A DNA stretch of 47,165 nt from Clostridia bacterium (GTDB taxonomy: Bacteria > Bacillota > Clostridia > Oscillospirales > Acutalibacteraceae), in assembly GCA_017548045.1 (NCBI GenBank), contig JAFYNR010000011.1, positions 1-47,165 of the forward strand, in the 5' to 3' direction. The notes beneath the pieces were generated by a model, which worked only from the letters and a program-made list of their open reading frames with translations, did no database searches and was not told the DNA's origin. Numbering within the stretch: position 1 is the stretch's first letter; every line of letters begins with the position of its first letter. Made by a program: the position numbers and the translations under genes. This document shows positions 22,483-30,646 of the stretch, piece by piece.

Positions 22483-23247
22483 ATGAACGGTATTTTTAAG
22501 AAAACGGTTTCCGTGCTTATGACTTTTGTTTTTGCGGCAGGAATACTGACGGTGGCAAAAGCTGATGATACGGGTATTAATTACGATGTTGAAACCACAT
22601 TGCAGCAGTCGGAAGTTGAGGAATCAACGGAAATAACAACTCAGCCTCATGAGGATATTACTCAGCCTTCCGACGAAGAAACAACAAAGCCTCCCGAAAA
22701 AGATGACCATGTGATAGGTAAAATTTATATTTGTTCAAGATGGAGCAGCGTTACAACAACGGGTCATATATGGGTCTATATCCTGAACACATCGGAAGAA
22801 ACCCTGAAAGTGGGGCTTTATGACCTTGTGCCCGGTGAGGGTGTGTCGCTGGCAACCTTCGGATTTACAAGGTCTGACGGATTCGGCGTTTATTACAATA
22901 TGGAAGCTTACAGGAATGACAAATACTGTGACGAAAGCTGCATTTCGCTGGAAGATGATCTTACAAGAGAAGAACTTGACAGTATTACCGAAAAGCTTCT
23001 TATCGCAAACTATTGGGACCCTATATATAACTGTGTGTTTTTTGCCTGTTCAATATGGAACAGAGGCGGCAACAGATTCATTGTTCCTTTCCCTTACCCT
23101 CCCGTGGCAAGATTGCAGATTATGATGTGGGGCAACAACGAGGTGTGTGAAATGGAATATCAGCCGCCGGAAAATTCATATAAACAAAGAGGTTTCGGCA
23201 ACGGTGCATATCTTGAAAATGTTTGTCAGAAATCTTTGGATGCATAA
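22483..23247 (+). CDS. Secreted protein with papain-like (permuted NlpC/P60-type) core
   Basis: This exported protein is of unknown function. The signal peptide spans about residues 1-27 (ending A-K-A), followed by a Thr/Glu/Pro linker (about 36-73). The globular part begins with G-K-I-Y-I-C and contains T-G-H-I-W-V (His95) and, 89 residues later, Y-N-C-V-F-F-A-C (Cys184). That order, His before Cys, matches permuted papain-fold amidases, and I recall clostridial proteins with N-C-S-S-F-A at the same place. The length is 254 aa. GAGGGG precedes the ATG. It ends at a terminator shared with the TetR gene. Enzymatic function is inferred from two short motifs only. Confidence 0.65.
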   Translation: MNGIFKKTVSVLMTFVFAAGILTVAKADDTGINYDVETTLQQSEVEESTEITTQPHEDITQPSDEETTKPPEKDDHVIGKIYICSRWSSVTTTGHIWVYILNTSEETLKVGLYDLVPGEGVSLATFGFTRSDGFGVYYNMEAYRNDKYCDESCISLEDDLTREELDSITEKLLIANYWDPIYNCVFFACSIWNRGGNRFIVPFPYPPVARLQIMMWGNNEVCEMEYQPPENSYKQRGFGNGAYLENVCQKSLDA

Positions 23248-23285
23248 AAAAGGCTTGGGCAGTATGGTTACTGCTCAAGCCTTTT
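23248..23285. terminator. Bidirectional terminator overlapping the TetR stop codon
   Basis: AAAAGGCTTGGGCAGTA (23248-23264) pairs with TACTGCTCAAGCCTTTT (23269-23285) with one G-T wobble, loop TGGT. The TetR gene's stop (23275-23277, minus strand) lies inside the stem. Confidence 0.88.
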
Positions 23286-23844
23286 GATTTGTTTGTTCGG
23301 GTATAACAAGAAACTGTACCGCTTCATCCTGATTGATAAGACGGCAGAGGATATCCGAAATTTCCTCTGCGGATTCCACCATTCCGTTGTCAAACCACAT
23401 TCTGAAAACCCCGATTATTGCACTTACGTAAAACTGAATTGCGTATCTGCCCGATACGTTGTTATTGACCACGGGGAAATAACTCTGGATTCTGTCTGCA
23501 AGCAGATTGGTTATTGAGTGAACAAGCCCTGCATCAAAAACAGCCTTGATAACCTTGACGTTTTCCTGGAAAAATTCGGCTATATAGTAAATCATACCCT
23601 TGACAGTCTGTGCGTGGCCGCCGTGAAGCTCCTTTATAAGTCTGTTTTCCTGTTCAAGCAGATAATTTATAAGAATGTCATCCTTGCTTTTGTAGTTGCG
23701 GTAGTATGCCATTCTTGAAACACCTGCAAGATTGGTGATATCGGTTATGGTGATGCTTGAATAGCTTTTGACCTCCATAAGTCTCAGCAGGGCTGTAACA
23801 ATGCATTCCTTCGTAAGAATATTGGTTTCACTTATTCTTTCCAT
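23275..23844 (-). CDS. TetR/AcrR-family repressor, probable regulator of the divergent ABC exporter
   Basis: This is a DNA-binding repressor of 189 aa. The N-terminal helix-turn-helix spans about residues 8-55 (I-V-T-A-L-L-R-L-M-E, then I-T-I-T-D-I-T-N-L-A-G-V-S-R-M-A-Y-Y-R-N-Y), and the C-terminal helical region binds an unknown ligand. I chose the ATG at 23844, preceded by AGGAG; an upstream Met at 23907 has no binding site. It is divergent from the ABC exporter, and a perfect TGTTACA palindrome lies on its own -10 box, so autorepression and control of the exporter are likely. Its last codons lie in a terminator stem. Confidence 0.88.
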   Translation of the reverse strand: MERISETNILTKECIVTALLRLMEVKSYSSITITDITNLAGVSRMAYYRNYKSKDDILINYLLEQENRLIKELHGGHAQTVKGMIYYIAEFFQENVKVIKAVFDAGLVHSITNLLADRIQSYFPVVNNNVSGRYAIQFYVSAIIGVFRMWFDNGMVESAEEISDILCRLINQDEAVQFLVIPEQTNQKA

Positions 23845-23928
23845 TACAAATTTGCTCCTGATGTAACATTTTTCTGAAAAAACGGAATTTGTTGATGATT
23901 TGTTCATAAACTAATGGTAAAATCATAC

Positions 23929-23944
23929 TGTTACAAGTGTAACA
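23929..23944. promoter_or_regulatory. Palindromic operator TGTTACA-AG-TGTAACA
   Basis: A perfect seven-base inverted repeat with a two-base centre lies between the divergent TetR and ABC exporter genes. It covers the TetR -10 box and lies just downstream of the likely exporter -10. A single half-site TGTAACA recurs at 23862-23868 near the TetR start. TetR binding is inferred. Confidence 0.75.
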
Positions 23945-23964
23945 CTGCAAAATTGCTTTGTCAA
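23936..23964 (-). promoter_or_regulatory. Promoter of the TetR gene, overlapping its operator
   Basis: On the minus strand a perfect TTGACA (23964-23959) and TACACT (23941-23936) are 17 bases apart with TGT before the -10 (extended). The -10 lies wholly within the palindrome, so a bound repressor would block its own transcription. Confidence 0.75.
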
Positions 23965-23974
23965 GGGGATTTTT

Positions 23975-26900
23975 ATGCTGAAACTTAAAGATATAGTTAA
24001 AGAATATCCCACGGGGGATACCAAAGTAACTGCTCTTAAAGGTGTTAATATTGAATTCCGCAGAAACGAGTTTGTTTCCATTCTCGGTCACTCCGGCTGC
24101 GGTAAAACCACACTGCTGAATATTATCGGCGGTCTTGACCAGTATACCACGGGCGACCTTATCATTGAGGGCAAGTCCACAAAGGATTTCAAAGACGGTG
24201 ACTGGGATTCATACAGAAACCATTCCGTAGGCTTCGTTTTTCAGAACTATAATCTTATTCCTCACCAGAGTGTTCTTTCAAACGTTGAGCTTGCGCTTAC
24301 TCTTTCGGGTGTATCCAAAGCCGAAAGAAAAAAGAGAGCAGTTGAAGCACTTGAAAAAGTCGGTCTGGGTGACCAGATAAATAAAAAGCCCAATCAGATG
24401 TCGGGCGGTCAGATGCAGAGAGTTGCAATCGCACGTGCGCTTGTCAATAATCCCGAAATTCTGCTTGCCGACGAGCCTACGGGTGCGCTTGACAGCGAAA
24501 CAAGCGTTCAGATTATGGAGCTTCTCAAAGAAATTTCAAAGGAGAAGCTTGTTGTTATGGTTACTCATAACCCCGAGCTTGCCGATGAATATTCAACAAG
24601 AATCATCCGCCTTGTAGACGGTAATATTGTTGACGACACAAATCCTTATTCAACCGAAGACGTTGAGAGAAAAGAAAAAACAAGAGCAGAGAAGAAGTCT
24701 GAAAAGAAGGCGGCAAAGCAGATGCCCAAAAAGCCTTCAATGTCATTCTTCACCGCACTTTCGCTTTCCCTCAACAATCTTATGACGAAGAAAATGAGAA
24801 CCTTCCTCACTTCCTTTGCCGGTTCAATCGGTATAATCGGCATTGCTCTCATTCTTGCGCTTTCAAGCGGCTTCCAGGCGTATATCGATTCAATCCAGCA
24901 GGAAACCCTTACCTCGTATCCTATGATGGTTGAAAGCACCGCAATGGATATGAATGCCATGATGTCGGGTATGACGGGCGTTACTCCGGGCGATGTTGAC
25001 CATCCGCTTGATAAGGTTTATTCAAACACAATGGCGGCGAGTATGATGGAATCCTTCTCGTCGGAAATCTGGCAGAATGACCTTAAATCCTTCAAGGAAT
25101 ACCTTGAAAGCGATGCGAGCACAATCAAGGATTATGCAAGCAGCGTTCAGTACACCTATGGCGGCAAGCTGAATATATTCTCAACGGATATGACAAATGG
25201 CATAAATCAGGTTTATCCCAGCCCTGTTATTTCAATGATGGAATCAATGGTGGGCGGTGTTGACCTTGGCGGAATGCAGATTGACACTTCGATGATGTCC
25301 AGTATGACAAAGATGATGAACTCCTGGCTGGAGCTTATCGATAATAAATCGTTGCTTGAAGAACAGTATGAAATAGTTTCGGGTAAGTGGCCCGAGGCAT
25401 ATAACGAAGTTGTTCTTATCGTAGACAAAAACAACGAAATCAGCGATATTGCCATTCAAGGTCTGGGTCTTATGACTCAGCAGGATATGATGCAGGGTCT
25501 TATGGCTATGCAGAACGGCGAAGAATATAAGCCCGTATCTCACGAAATCGAGTATTCCGACATTCTTAATCTTACGTTCAAAATCGTTCTTGAGCCCGAT
25601 TATTTCAGCTATAATGAAGAAACAAAAACCTGGGATGATATGCGCGGCGACGAGCAGTATGTTTCAAAGCTTATCGAAAACGGCGAAGAAATAAAGGTTG
25701 TCGGTATTATCAGACCCTCCGAAGAATCGGTTATGGTTGCAACAACCGGTGCGGTAGGCTACACCTCCGCGCTTACGGAGCACGTTGTCACAAAAACAAA
25801 CGAATGCGAAATCGTAAAGCAGCAGATGGCGGACCCCGAAACCGATATTTTCACAGGTATTCCTTTTGCCAAGGCTCAGGAGCAGCAGAACCTGCAGACT
25901 CAGACACAAGCCCCTGCACCTTCAGACGTATCTCTTGATCCTCAGGTGAATACACCTGCCCTTGCGGAGGGCATGGTACCCAAGGCAAGCACAATGAAGT
26001 TTGACGGCAACGCACCCGAGGCAAGCTTTACTGCAACCGGTATTCCCGATTTCAGCAGCTTCCCCGCCGTTACCGAAGAAGAAGTATATGCATCGATTGA
26101 TGAAACCTTCAGCGGTGCGGAAGCGGAAAAAATGAAGCGTACCGTTGAGCTTATGCTTAAGACCACCCTTTCAATAAGCGAAAGAAAAGAACTTTCGGGC
26201 TATCTTGACGAAATGCTTGCAGGTCAGGAAATTGAAGGAATGGGTCAGATAAGCGGCAGTCAGGCGCTTTCCTTCCTTCAGATGATGGATAAGGAAACAA
26301 AGCTTAAAATGCTTAATGCCATTATGACGGGTCAGTTCGGCAACTACGTTCCTCCTGCAGATAACGGCAATACAGGTGATGCTGCGGAGAATCAGACAGA
26401 AACTCCCGTTGAGCCGGAGCCCGAGCCGGAACCCGAACCCATGCCTCTTGCATCAAGCTATGAAGAAGCATTGACAATGCTGGGCGTTGCGGATATTACA
26501 ACACCTCAGTCAATTTATATTTATCCCAAGGATTTTGAATCCAAGGATATTATTGCCGATGAAATTTCGAGATACAATGAGGCAAAAACTGCCGAGGGCA
26601 AAGAAGAAAGCTCAATCAAATATACCGATTATATCGGACTTCTTCTTTCATCGGTATCAACCATAATCGATATTATTTCTTATGTTCTTATTGCGTTCGT
26701 TGCAATTTCACTTGTTGTTTCTTCGATTATGATTGGCATTATCACATATATCTCGGTTCTTGAAAGAACCAAGGAAATCGGTATTCTCCGAGCAATCGGT
26801 GCATCGAAGAAGGATATTTCGAGAGTGTTCAATGCAGAAACACTTATTGTCGGCTTTGTTTCGGGCGCTTTGGGTATAGGCTCAACAATCCTTCTGACCC

Positions 26901-27076
26901 TTCCCATAAATGCGATTATTTCACACCTTACCTCACTTCCCGAGGTTGCAAAGCTTCCTGCAGACGGAGCGATAATTCTTGTTGTAATCAGTATGGTGCT
27001 GACTCTTATTTCGGGTCTCATTCCTTCAAAGATTGCTTCGAGAAAAGATCCCGTGGAAGCACTCAGAACAGAATAA
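23975..27076 (+). CDS. MacB-like ABC transporter, fused ATPase and permease
   Basis: This is one polypeptide of 1033 aa joining an ATPase to a permease of the MacB/FtsX type, likely exporting a peptide, lipid or drug. The ATPase has Walker A G-H-S-G-C-G-K-T-T at 38-46, signature S-G-G-Q-M at 143-147, Walker B I-L-L-A-D-E-P at 162-168 and an H-loop. After a charged linker comes the first helix (about 275-300) and a very long extracellular region of about 570 residues with a Met-rich stretch and a Glu-Pro repeat. Three C-terminal helices form the FtsX domain (I-S-V-L-E-R-T-K-E-I-G-I-L-R-A-I-G-A). The start follows AAGGGG. The divergent TetR gene suggests induction by the transported compound. 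Confidence 0.9.
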   Translation: MLKLKDIVKEYPTGDTKVTALKGVNIEFRRNEFVSILGHSGCGKTTLLNIIGGLDQYTTGDLIIEGKSTKDFKDGDWDSYRNHSVGFVFQNYNLIPHQSVLSNVELALTLSGVSKAERKKRAVEALEKVGLGDQINKKPNQMSGGQMQRVAIARALVNNPEILLADEPTGALDSETSVQIMELLKEISKEKLVVMVTHNPELADEYSTRIIRLVDGNIVDDTNPYSTEDVERKEKTRAEKKSEKKAAKQMPKKPSMSFFTALSLSLNNLMTKKMRTFLTSFAGSIGIIGIALILALSSGFQAYIDSIQQETLTSYPMMVESTAMDMNAMMSGMTGVTPGDVDHPLDKVYSNTMAASMMESFSSEIWQNDLKSFKEYLESDASTIKDYASSVQYTYGGKLNIFSTDMTNGINQVYPSPVISMMESMVGGVDLGGMQIDTSMMSSMTKMMNSWLELIDNKSLLEEQYEIVSGKWPEAYNEVVLIVDKNNEISDIAIQGLGLMTQQDMMQGLMAMQNGEEYKPVSHEIEYSDILNLTFKIVLEPDYFSYNEETKTWDDMRGDEQYVSKLIENGEEIKVVGIIRPSEESVMVATTGAVGYTSALTEHVVTKTNECEIVKQQMADPETDIFTGIPFAKAQEQQNLQTQTQAPAPSDVSLDPQVNTPALAEGMVPKASTMKFDGNAPEASFTATGIPDFSSFPAVTEEEVYASIDETFSGAEAEKMKRTVELMLKTTLSISERKELSGYLDEMLAGQEIEGMGQISGSQALSFLQMMDKETKLKMLNAIMTGQFGNYVPPADNGNTGDAAENQTETPVEPEPEPEPEPMPLASSYEEALTMLGVADITTPQSIYIYPKDFESKDIIADEISRYNEAKTAEGKEESSIKYTDYIGLLLSSVSTIIDIISYVLIAFVAISLVVSSIMIGIITYISVLERTKEIGILRAIGASKKDISRVFNAETLIVGFVSGALGIGSTILLTLPINAIISHLTSLPEVAKLPADGAIILVVISMVLTLISGLIPSKIASRKDPVEALRTE

Positions 27077-27080
27077 AACG

Positions 27081-27109
27081 AAAGCGGCTTGTGTTCCACA
27101 AGCCGCTTT
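27081..27109. terminator. Bidirectional terminator between ABC exporter and lipoprotein genes
   Basis: AAAGCGGCTTGTG (27081-27093) pairs perfectly with CACAAGCCGCTTT (27097-27109) over TTC. GATTTGTTT follows on the plus strand and CGTTTTATT on the minus strand. Confidence 0.9.
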
Positions 27110-27116
27110 GATTTGT

Positions 27117-28064
27117 TTAATAAAGTTTTTTTATGATTCTGTCAACAATATTTTTTTCTTCAACCGTAAACGAGGAAATATATTCATCCGTTTCGGTCTC
27201 CGCCTTGTCGGCGTAAAGATCTTTTATACATACCGAACGGTAATTTGCATAAACGCTTTCGCCTTTGTCACGCAGATTTTCTTTCCATATAATAAAAATA
27301 CATTCGTCATAAGTGATAACCTGAACGGTTCCGTCCTTCTGAGCCGCAACTTTTTCAAAAAATCCCAATGGATAGCCTTCCGCACCTTTTTTGAGAAGCA
27401 CGGAATCAGAAAGGCTGTACCCCGCCGCCTGAACCGCTTCGCCGAATTTTTCAATATCGGTTCCCGCATTTTCTGCAAGCATATTTACAGAACCTATAAG
27501 CCTGTTTTTTTCAAGCTGGGTAAGTTGTGTCGAGCCGTCGGCAGAGGTGAAATATGCGCACACATTGCGGAAACTTATATAGTTCTCATAAAAATAATCC
27601 TGCAGAATTTTTTCTTCTGCTGCGTTTTCAATGCCTTTGTCGTATTTCGCGGCAAAAACCGCATCCTCATATACCTTGGCAGTAAGTATTTTGGTCAGAG
27701 TTTGTTTTGAAACTCCGATGTTGTTGTAATGATTTTCAAACCTTAACCAGTAGTCGTTTACCGTCTGTGCAATTTCAACCTTTTCCGAGGATGTCAGCGA
27801 CAGTCCCATATCTCTGAACAATGTGTTGGCGGCAAGGTATTTTTTGCACTGGATGATTGCGGCTCTTTTCAACTCGGTTTTTACGGGTTTATCCGACAAA
27901 TCGTACTCAATGGGTCTGCTCATAACCTTGTCAAGGTAATAAGTAAAAATTTCACTGTCTATTTCGGTGCCCGAAATAACAAGTGCGGTTTTCCTTGAAT
28001 TTCCGCAGGCGGTAAGCGAAAGTATAAGCAATACGGCAAGGAAAAGTGCCGCGAATTTTTTCAT
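27117..28064 (-). CDS. SurA-like lipoprotein, possible extracytoplasmic chaperone
   Basis: This lipoprotein of 315 aa has a lipobox L-T-A-C with Cys20. The mature part starts like the SurA/PrsA N-terminal chaperone domain (A-L-V-I-S-G-T-E-I-D-S-E-I-F-T-Y-Y-L-D). The middle is helix-rich with many charged residues. I see no parvulin isomerase signature, so it is more a chaperone-like than an enzymatic protein. GAAGGGATTG precedes the ATG. It is a single gene ending at a terminator shared with the ABC exporter and is divergent from zapA. The role in folding exported proteins is inferred. Confidence 0.7.
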   Translation of the reverse strand: MKKFAALFLAVLLILSLTACGNSRKTALVISGTEIDSEIFTYYLDKVMSRPIEYDLSDKPVKTELKRAAIIQCKKYLAANTLFRDMGLSLTSSEKVEIAQTVNDYWLRFENHYNNIGVSKQTLTKILTAKVYEDAVFAAKYDKGIENAAEEKILQDYFYENYISFRNVCAYFTSADGSTQLTQLEKNRLIGSVNMLAENAGTDIEKFGEAVQAAGYSLSDSVLLKKGAEGYPLGFFEKVAAQKDGTVQVITYDECIFIIWKENLRDKGESVYANYRSVCIKDLYADKAETETDEYISSFTVEEKNIVDRIIKKLY

Positions 28065-28143
28065 AAAATCAATCCCTTCGCAGTCATTATATCATATTAA
28101 ACTCCATTTATAAAGCCATCTTCAAAATTTTTTGAAAAATGTC

Positions 28144-28172
28144 TTTATTAGTTCATTTTTTTGTTGTATAAT
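28144..28172 (+). promoter_or_regulatory. Promoter of zapA-U32 operon
   Basis: A perfect TATAAT (28167-28172) has a weak -35 TTTATT (28144-28149) 17 bases upstream. The leader would be about 27 bases to the GTG start. Confidence 0.55.
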
Positions 28173-28205
28173 CAAAATGTAATATTATTTATTGAGGTGA
28201 AAACC

Positions 28206-28541
28206 GTGGAAAAAATCAGACTTTTAATAGCAGGCGAAGAGTATAACATCGGTACCGATGACGACCTTGATTACGTTGCCGAGCTCGGTGCTGAGCTTGA
28301 TAAAAAAATCAGCGGTCTTATGAGCAGCAACGTAAGAATTTCCGTTACTCAGGCAGCTATCGTAACTGCACTTGAATATGCGGATATGGCAAAGAAAAGT
28401 GAGATAACCTCAGAAAATCTCAGAGGACAGATTCAGGAATATCTTGAGGATGCCGCAAGAGCAAGAACGGATGCGGAGGTTACAAAGCGTGAGCTTGAAA
28501 GAGTAACCAAAGAGCTTGCAGCTCTTAAGGCTTCAAAATAA
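28206..28541 (+). CDS. zapA: Cell division protein ZapA
   Basis: ZapA binds FtsZ and bundles its filaments at the division site. The N-terminal part has the ZapA pattern (I-A-G-E-E-Y-N-I-G-T-D-D-D-L-D-Y-V at about residues 9-25, then A-A-I-V-T-A-L-E-Y-A-D), followed by a coiled-coil C-terminus of about 45 residues. I chose GTG at 28206, since GAGGTGA lies five bases upstream; the longer open frame would begin at the promoter. The length is 111 aa. The stop overlaps the U32 start by one base (TAATG); zapA next to a U32 gene is a common clostridial arrangement. Confidence 0.85.
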   Translation: MEKIRLLIAGEEYNIGTDDDLDYVAELGAELDKKISGLMSSNVRISVTQAAIVTALEYADMAKKSEITSENLRGQIQEYLEDAARARTDAEVTKRELERVTKELAALKASK

Positions 28542-30589
28542 TGGCAACTGAAATTTTGGCGCCTGCAGGCAGTATTGAATCCCTCAAAGCCGCGGTGCGT
28601 TGCGGAGCCGATGCCGTTTATCTTGGCGGTAAAGCGTTCAATGCACGGAGAAATGCATCGAATTTTTCCGAAGCCGAGCTTGCCGAGGCGGTTGAATATT
28701 GCCACGCACGAAACGTTAAGGTTTACCTTACCCTTAACACTCTTGTAAGTGACGGTGAATTTGAAACCGCATATGATGCGGTAAGATGTGCCTGCAGAAT
28801 GAATGCAGATGCACTCATATTACAGGATTTGGGGCTCGCCGCAACAGTGCGGCGGGTCTGTCCGTCTATGCCGATGCACGCATCCACGCAGATGTCCGTG
28901 CAAAGTGCAGACGGCATAAGGATTCTTGAAAAAATGGGCTTTTCAAGAGCAGTTCTTCCTCGTGAGCTTTCCGAAAAAGAGATAATCGCCATATCCTCTC
29001 AGACTGATATGGAGCTTGAATATTTTGTTCACGGTGCTCTGTGTATGTGTGTTTCGGGTCAGTGTCTTATGAGCTCCGTTCTCGGCGGAAGAAGCGGAAA
29101 CAGAGGTCTGTGCGCTCAGCCCTGCCGATTACCCTTCGGCGTCAACGGTAAAGGCGGAAATAATCTGAGTCTGAAGGATTTATCTCTTACCGATGAACTT
29201 CACAGACTTGAAAAAGCAGGTGTATGCTCCTTCAAAATTGAGGGCAGAATGAAGCGTCCCGAATACGTTGCGGCGGCAGTTACCGCCTGCAAAAACGGCA
29301 TTGAAAACAAAAAAGACGAGGAAATAAACAAATCTCTGAAGGCTGTATTTTCACGTTCGGGTTTTACGAAAGGATATTTTGAGGGTAAACTCGGCGGCGA
29401 AATGTTCGGCATAAGGCGCAAAGAGGATGTTGAGGGTGCAAGCGGTGTGCTTTCGGGTCTGCAAAGGCTTTACGATAATGAAAATCCACTTATTCCCGTT
29501 GAGCTGACACTCACCTTCAAAGAAAACGAACCTATGAAGCTTGAAGCCTCGGCGTTTGGTTTTTCGACTTGTGCCGTCAGTGAGCTTTGCCCCGAAAAGG
29601 CGCGGAACAAGCCTCTTGACCGTGATGGACTGTCACAGAGAATTTCAAAATGCGGCGGCACACAGTTTTATGCAGATAAGATAAATATTGATTTTACCGA
29701 GGGTCTGATTGCATCGGCAGGCGCAATAAACGGATTAAGGCGAGAAGCGCTTGAATTGCTTGAAAAAGAGATAATCCGCAGAGAAGATATTCCCGTTGCT
29801 TCATTTGAACACGGCCTTAAACCTCACTGCGGAAAATTAAAAACAACCCACGCAAGATTTTTCAGAGAAGAACAGATACCTGAAAATCTTGACGGTATTT
29901 CAAGGGCGATTCTTCCTATCGAAGTCAGCACCGAAATCGTCGAAAGACTTTGTGGTTTGGGAATTGAAGCGGTGGTTGAAATTCCGTCGGCGGTTTTCTC
30001 AAACGGTGATAAATACGTTGAAATGCTGGAGAAGCTTAAAAAGCACGGCGTTTCTCTTGCTTGGGTATGTACCCTTGACGGCGTGGGGATTGCCGAAAAA
30101 GCAGGCTTGCCCTTTGCATCGGGCTTCGGTATGAATATTTACAACAGCTTATCCGCTGAGGAAATAAAGCGTATGGGCGGCAGGGATTGCCTGCTTTCCT
30201 GTGAAATATCCGCTTCCGAGGCGGCGAGGCTTTCGGGCGATTTGCCGCGGGGTATCATGGCCTACGGCAGAATTCCTCTGATGCTTACCCGAAACTGTCC
30301 CGTGAAAAACAAACTTACCTGCGGTGAATGCGGTGGAAAAAGTGTGCTGATGGACAGAATGGGTGTGAAATTTCCCGTTGTGTGCAAAAACGGAGCAAGC
30401 TTCGTGCTCAATTCCGTGCCTCTGTGGGTCGGGGATAAGAAAAATGAGCTCCGCAATATTGATTTTGCTTTACTTTATTTCACGGATGAATCAAAGGATG
30501 AATGCGGCAGAGTAATCACGGCTTATAATAATAATGAAAAAGCACACGGCGAATTTACAAGAGGTCTGTATTTCAGAAAAGTTTTATAA
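28541..30589 (+). CDS. Peptidase U32-family protein, probably RNA hydroxylation enzyme
   Basis: This U32 protein of 682 aa includes a large C-terminal extension. The signature region has E-Y-F-V-H-G-A-L-C-M-C, G-Q-C-L-M-S-S and L-C-A-Q-P-C-R, with cysteines at residues 168, 175, 191 and 195 placed like those binding a 4Fe-4S cluster in UbiU, TrhP and RlhA. A second cysteine group (C-P-V, C-G-E-C-G-G-K) lies near the C-terminus. Relatives hydroxylate RNA bases using prephenate-derived oxygen rather than cutting proteins, so 'peptidase' is probably a misnomer. RlhA-like rRNA or TrhP-like tRNA modification is inferred. It is translationally coupled to zapA. Confidence 0.85.
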   Translation: MATEILAPAGSIESLKAAVRCGADAVYLGGKAFNARRNASNFSEAELAEAVEYCHARNVKVYLTLNTLVSDGEFETAYDAVRCACRMNADALILQDLGLAATVRRVCPSMPMHASTQMSVQSADGIRILEKMGFSRAVLPRELSEKEIIAISSQTDMELEYFVHGALCMCVSGQCLMSSVLGGRSGNRGLCAQPCRLPFGVNGKGGNNLSLKDLSLTDELHRLEKAGVCSFKIEGRMKRPEYVAAAVTACKNGIENKKDEEINKSLKAVFSRSGFTKGYFEGKLGGEMFGIRRKEDVEGASGVLSGLQRLYDNENPLIPVELTLTFKENEPMKLEASAFGFSTCAVSELCPEKARNKPLDRDGLSQRISKCGGTQFYADKINIDFTEGLIASAGAINGLRREALELLEKEIIRREDIPVASFEHGLKPHCGKLKTTHARFFREEQIPENLDGISRAILPIEVSTEIVERLCGLGIEAVVEIPSAVFSNGDKYVEMLEKLKKHGVSLAWVCTLDGVGIAEKAGLPFASGFGMNIYNSLSAEEIKRMGGRDCLLSCEISASEAARLSGDLPRGIMAYGRIPLMLTRNCPVKNKLTCGECGGKSVLMDRMGVKFPVVCKNGASFVLNSVPLWVGDKKNELRNIDFALLYFTDESKDECGRVITAYNNNEKAHGEFTRGLYFRKVL

Positions 30590-30594
30590 AATAC

Positions 30595-30623
30595 TTGATT
30601 ACAGCTTAAAATAGCAGTATAAT
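30595..30623 (+). promoter_or_regulatory. Promoter of ddh
   Basis: TTGATT (30595-30600) and TATAAT (30618-30623) are 17 bases apart. The start would be near 30630, just before AAAAAGGGG. Confidence 0.78.
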
Positions 30624-30646
30624 TCTTTATCATAAAAAGGGGATGT

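Noticed and set aside
27033-27710. 225-codon plus-strand frame over the lipoprotein gene
   Set aside because: It starts inside the end of the ABC exporter gene, crosses a terminator and is antisense to a gene with a clear lipobox.
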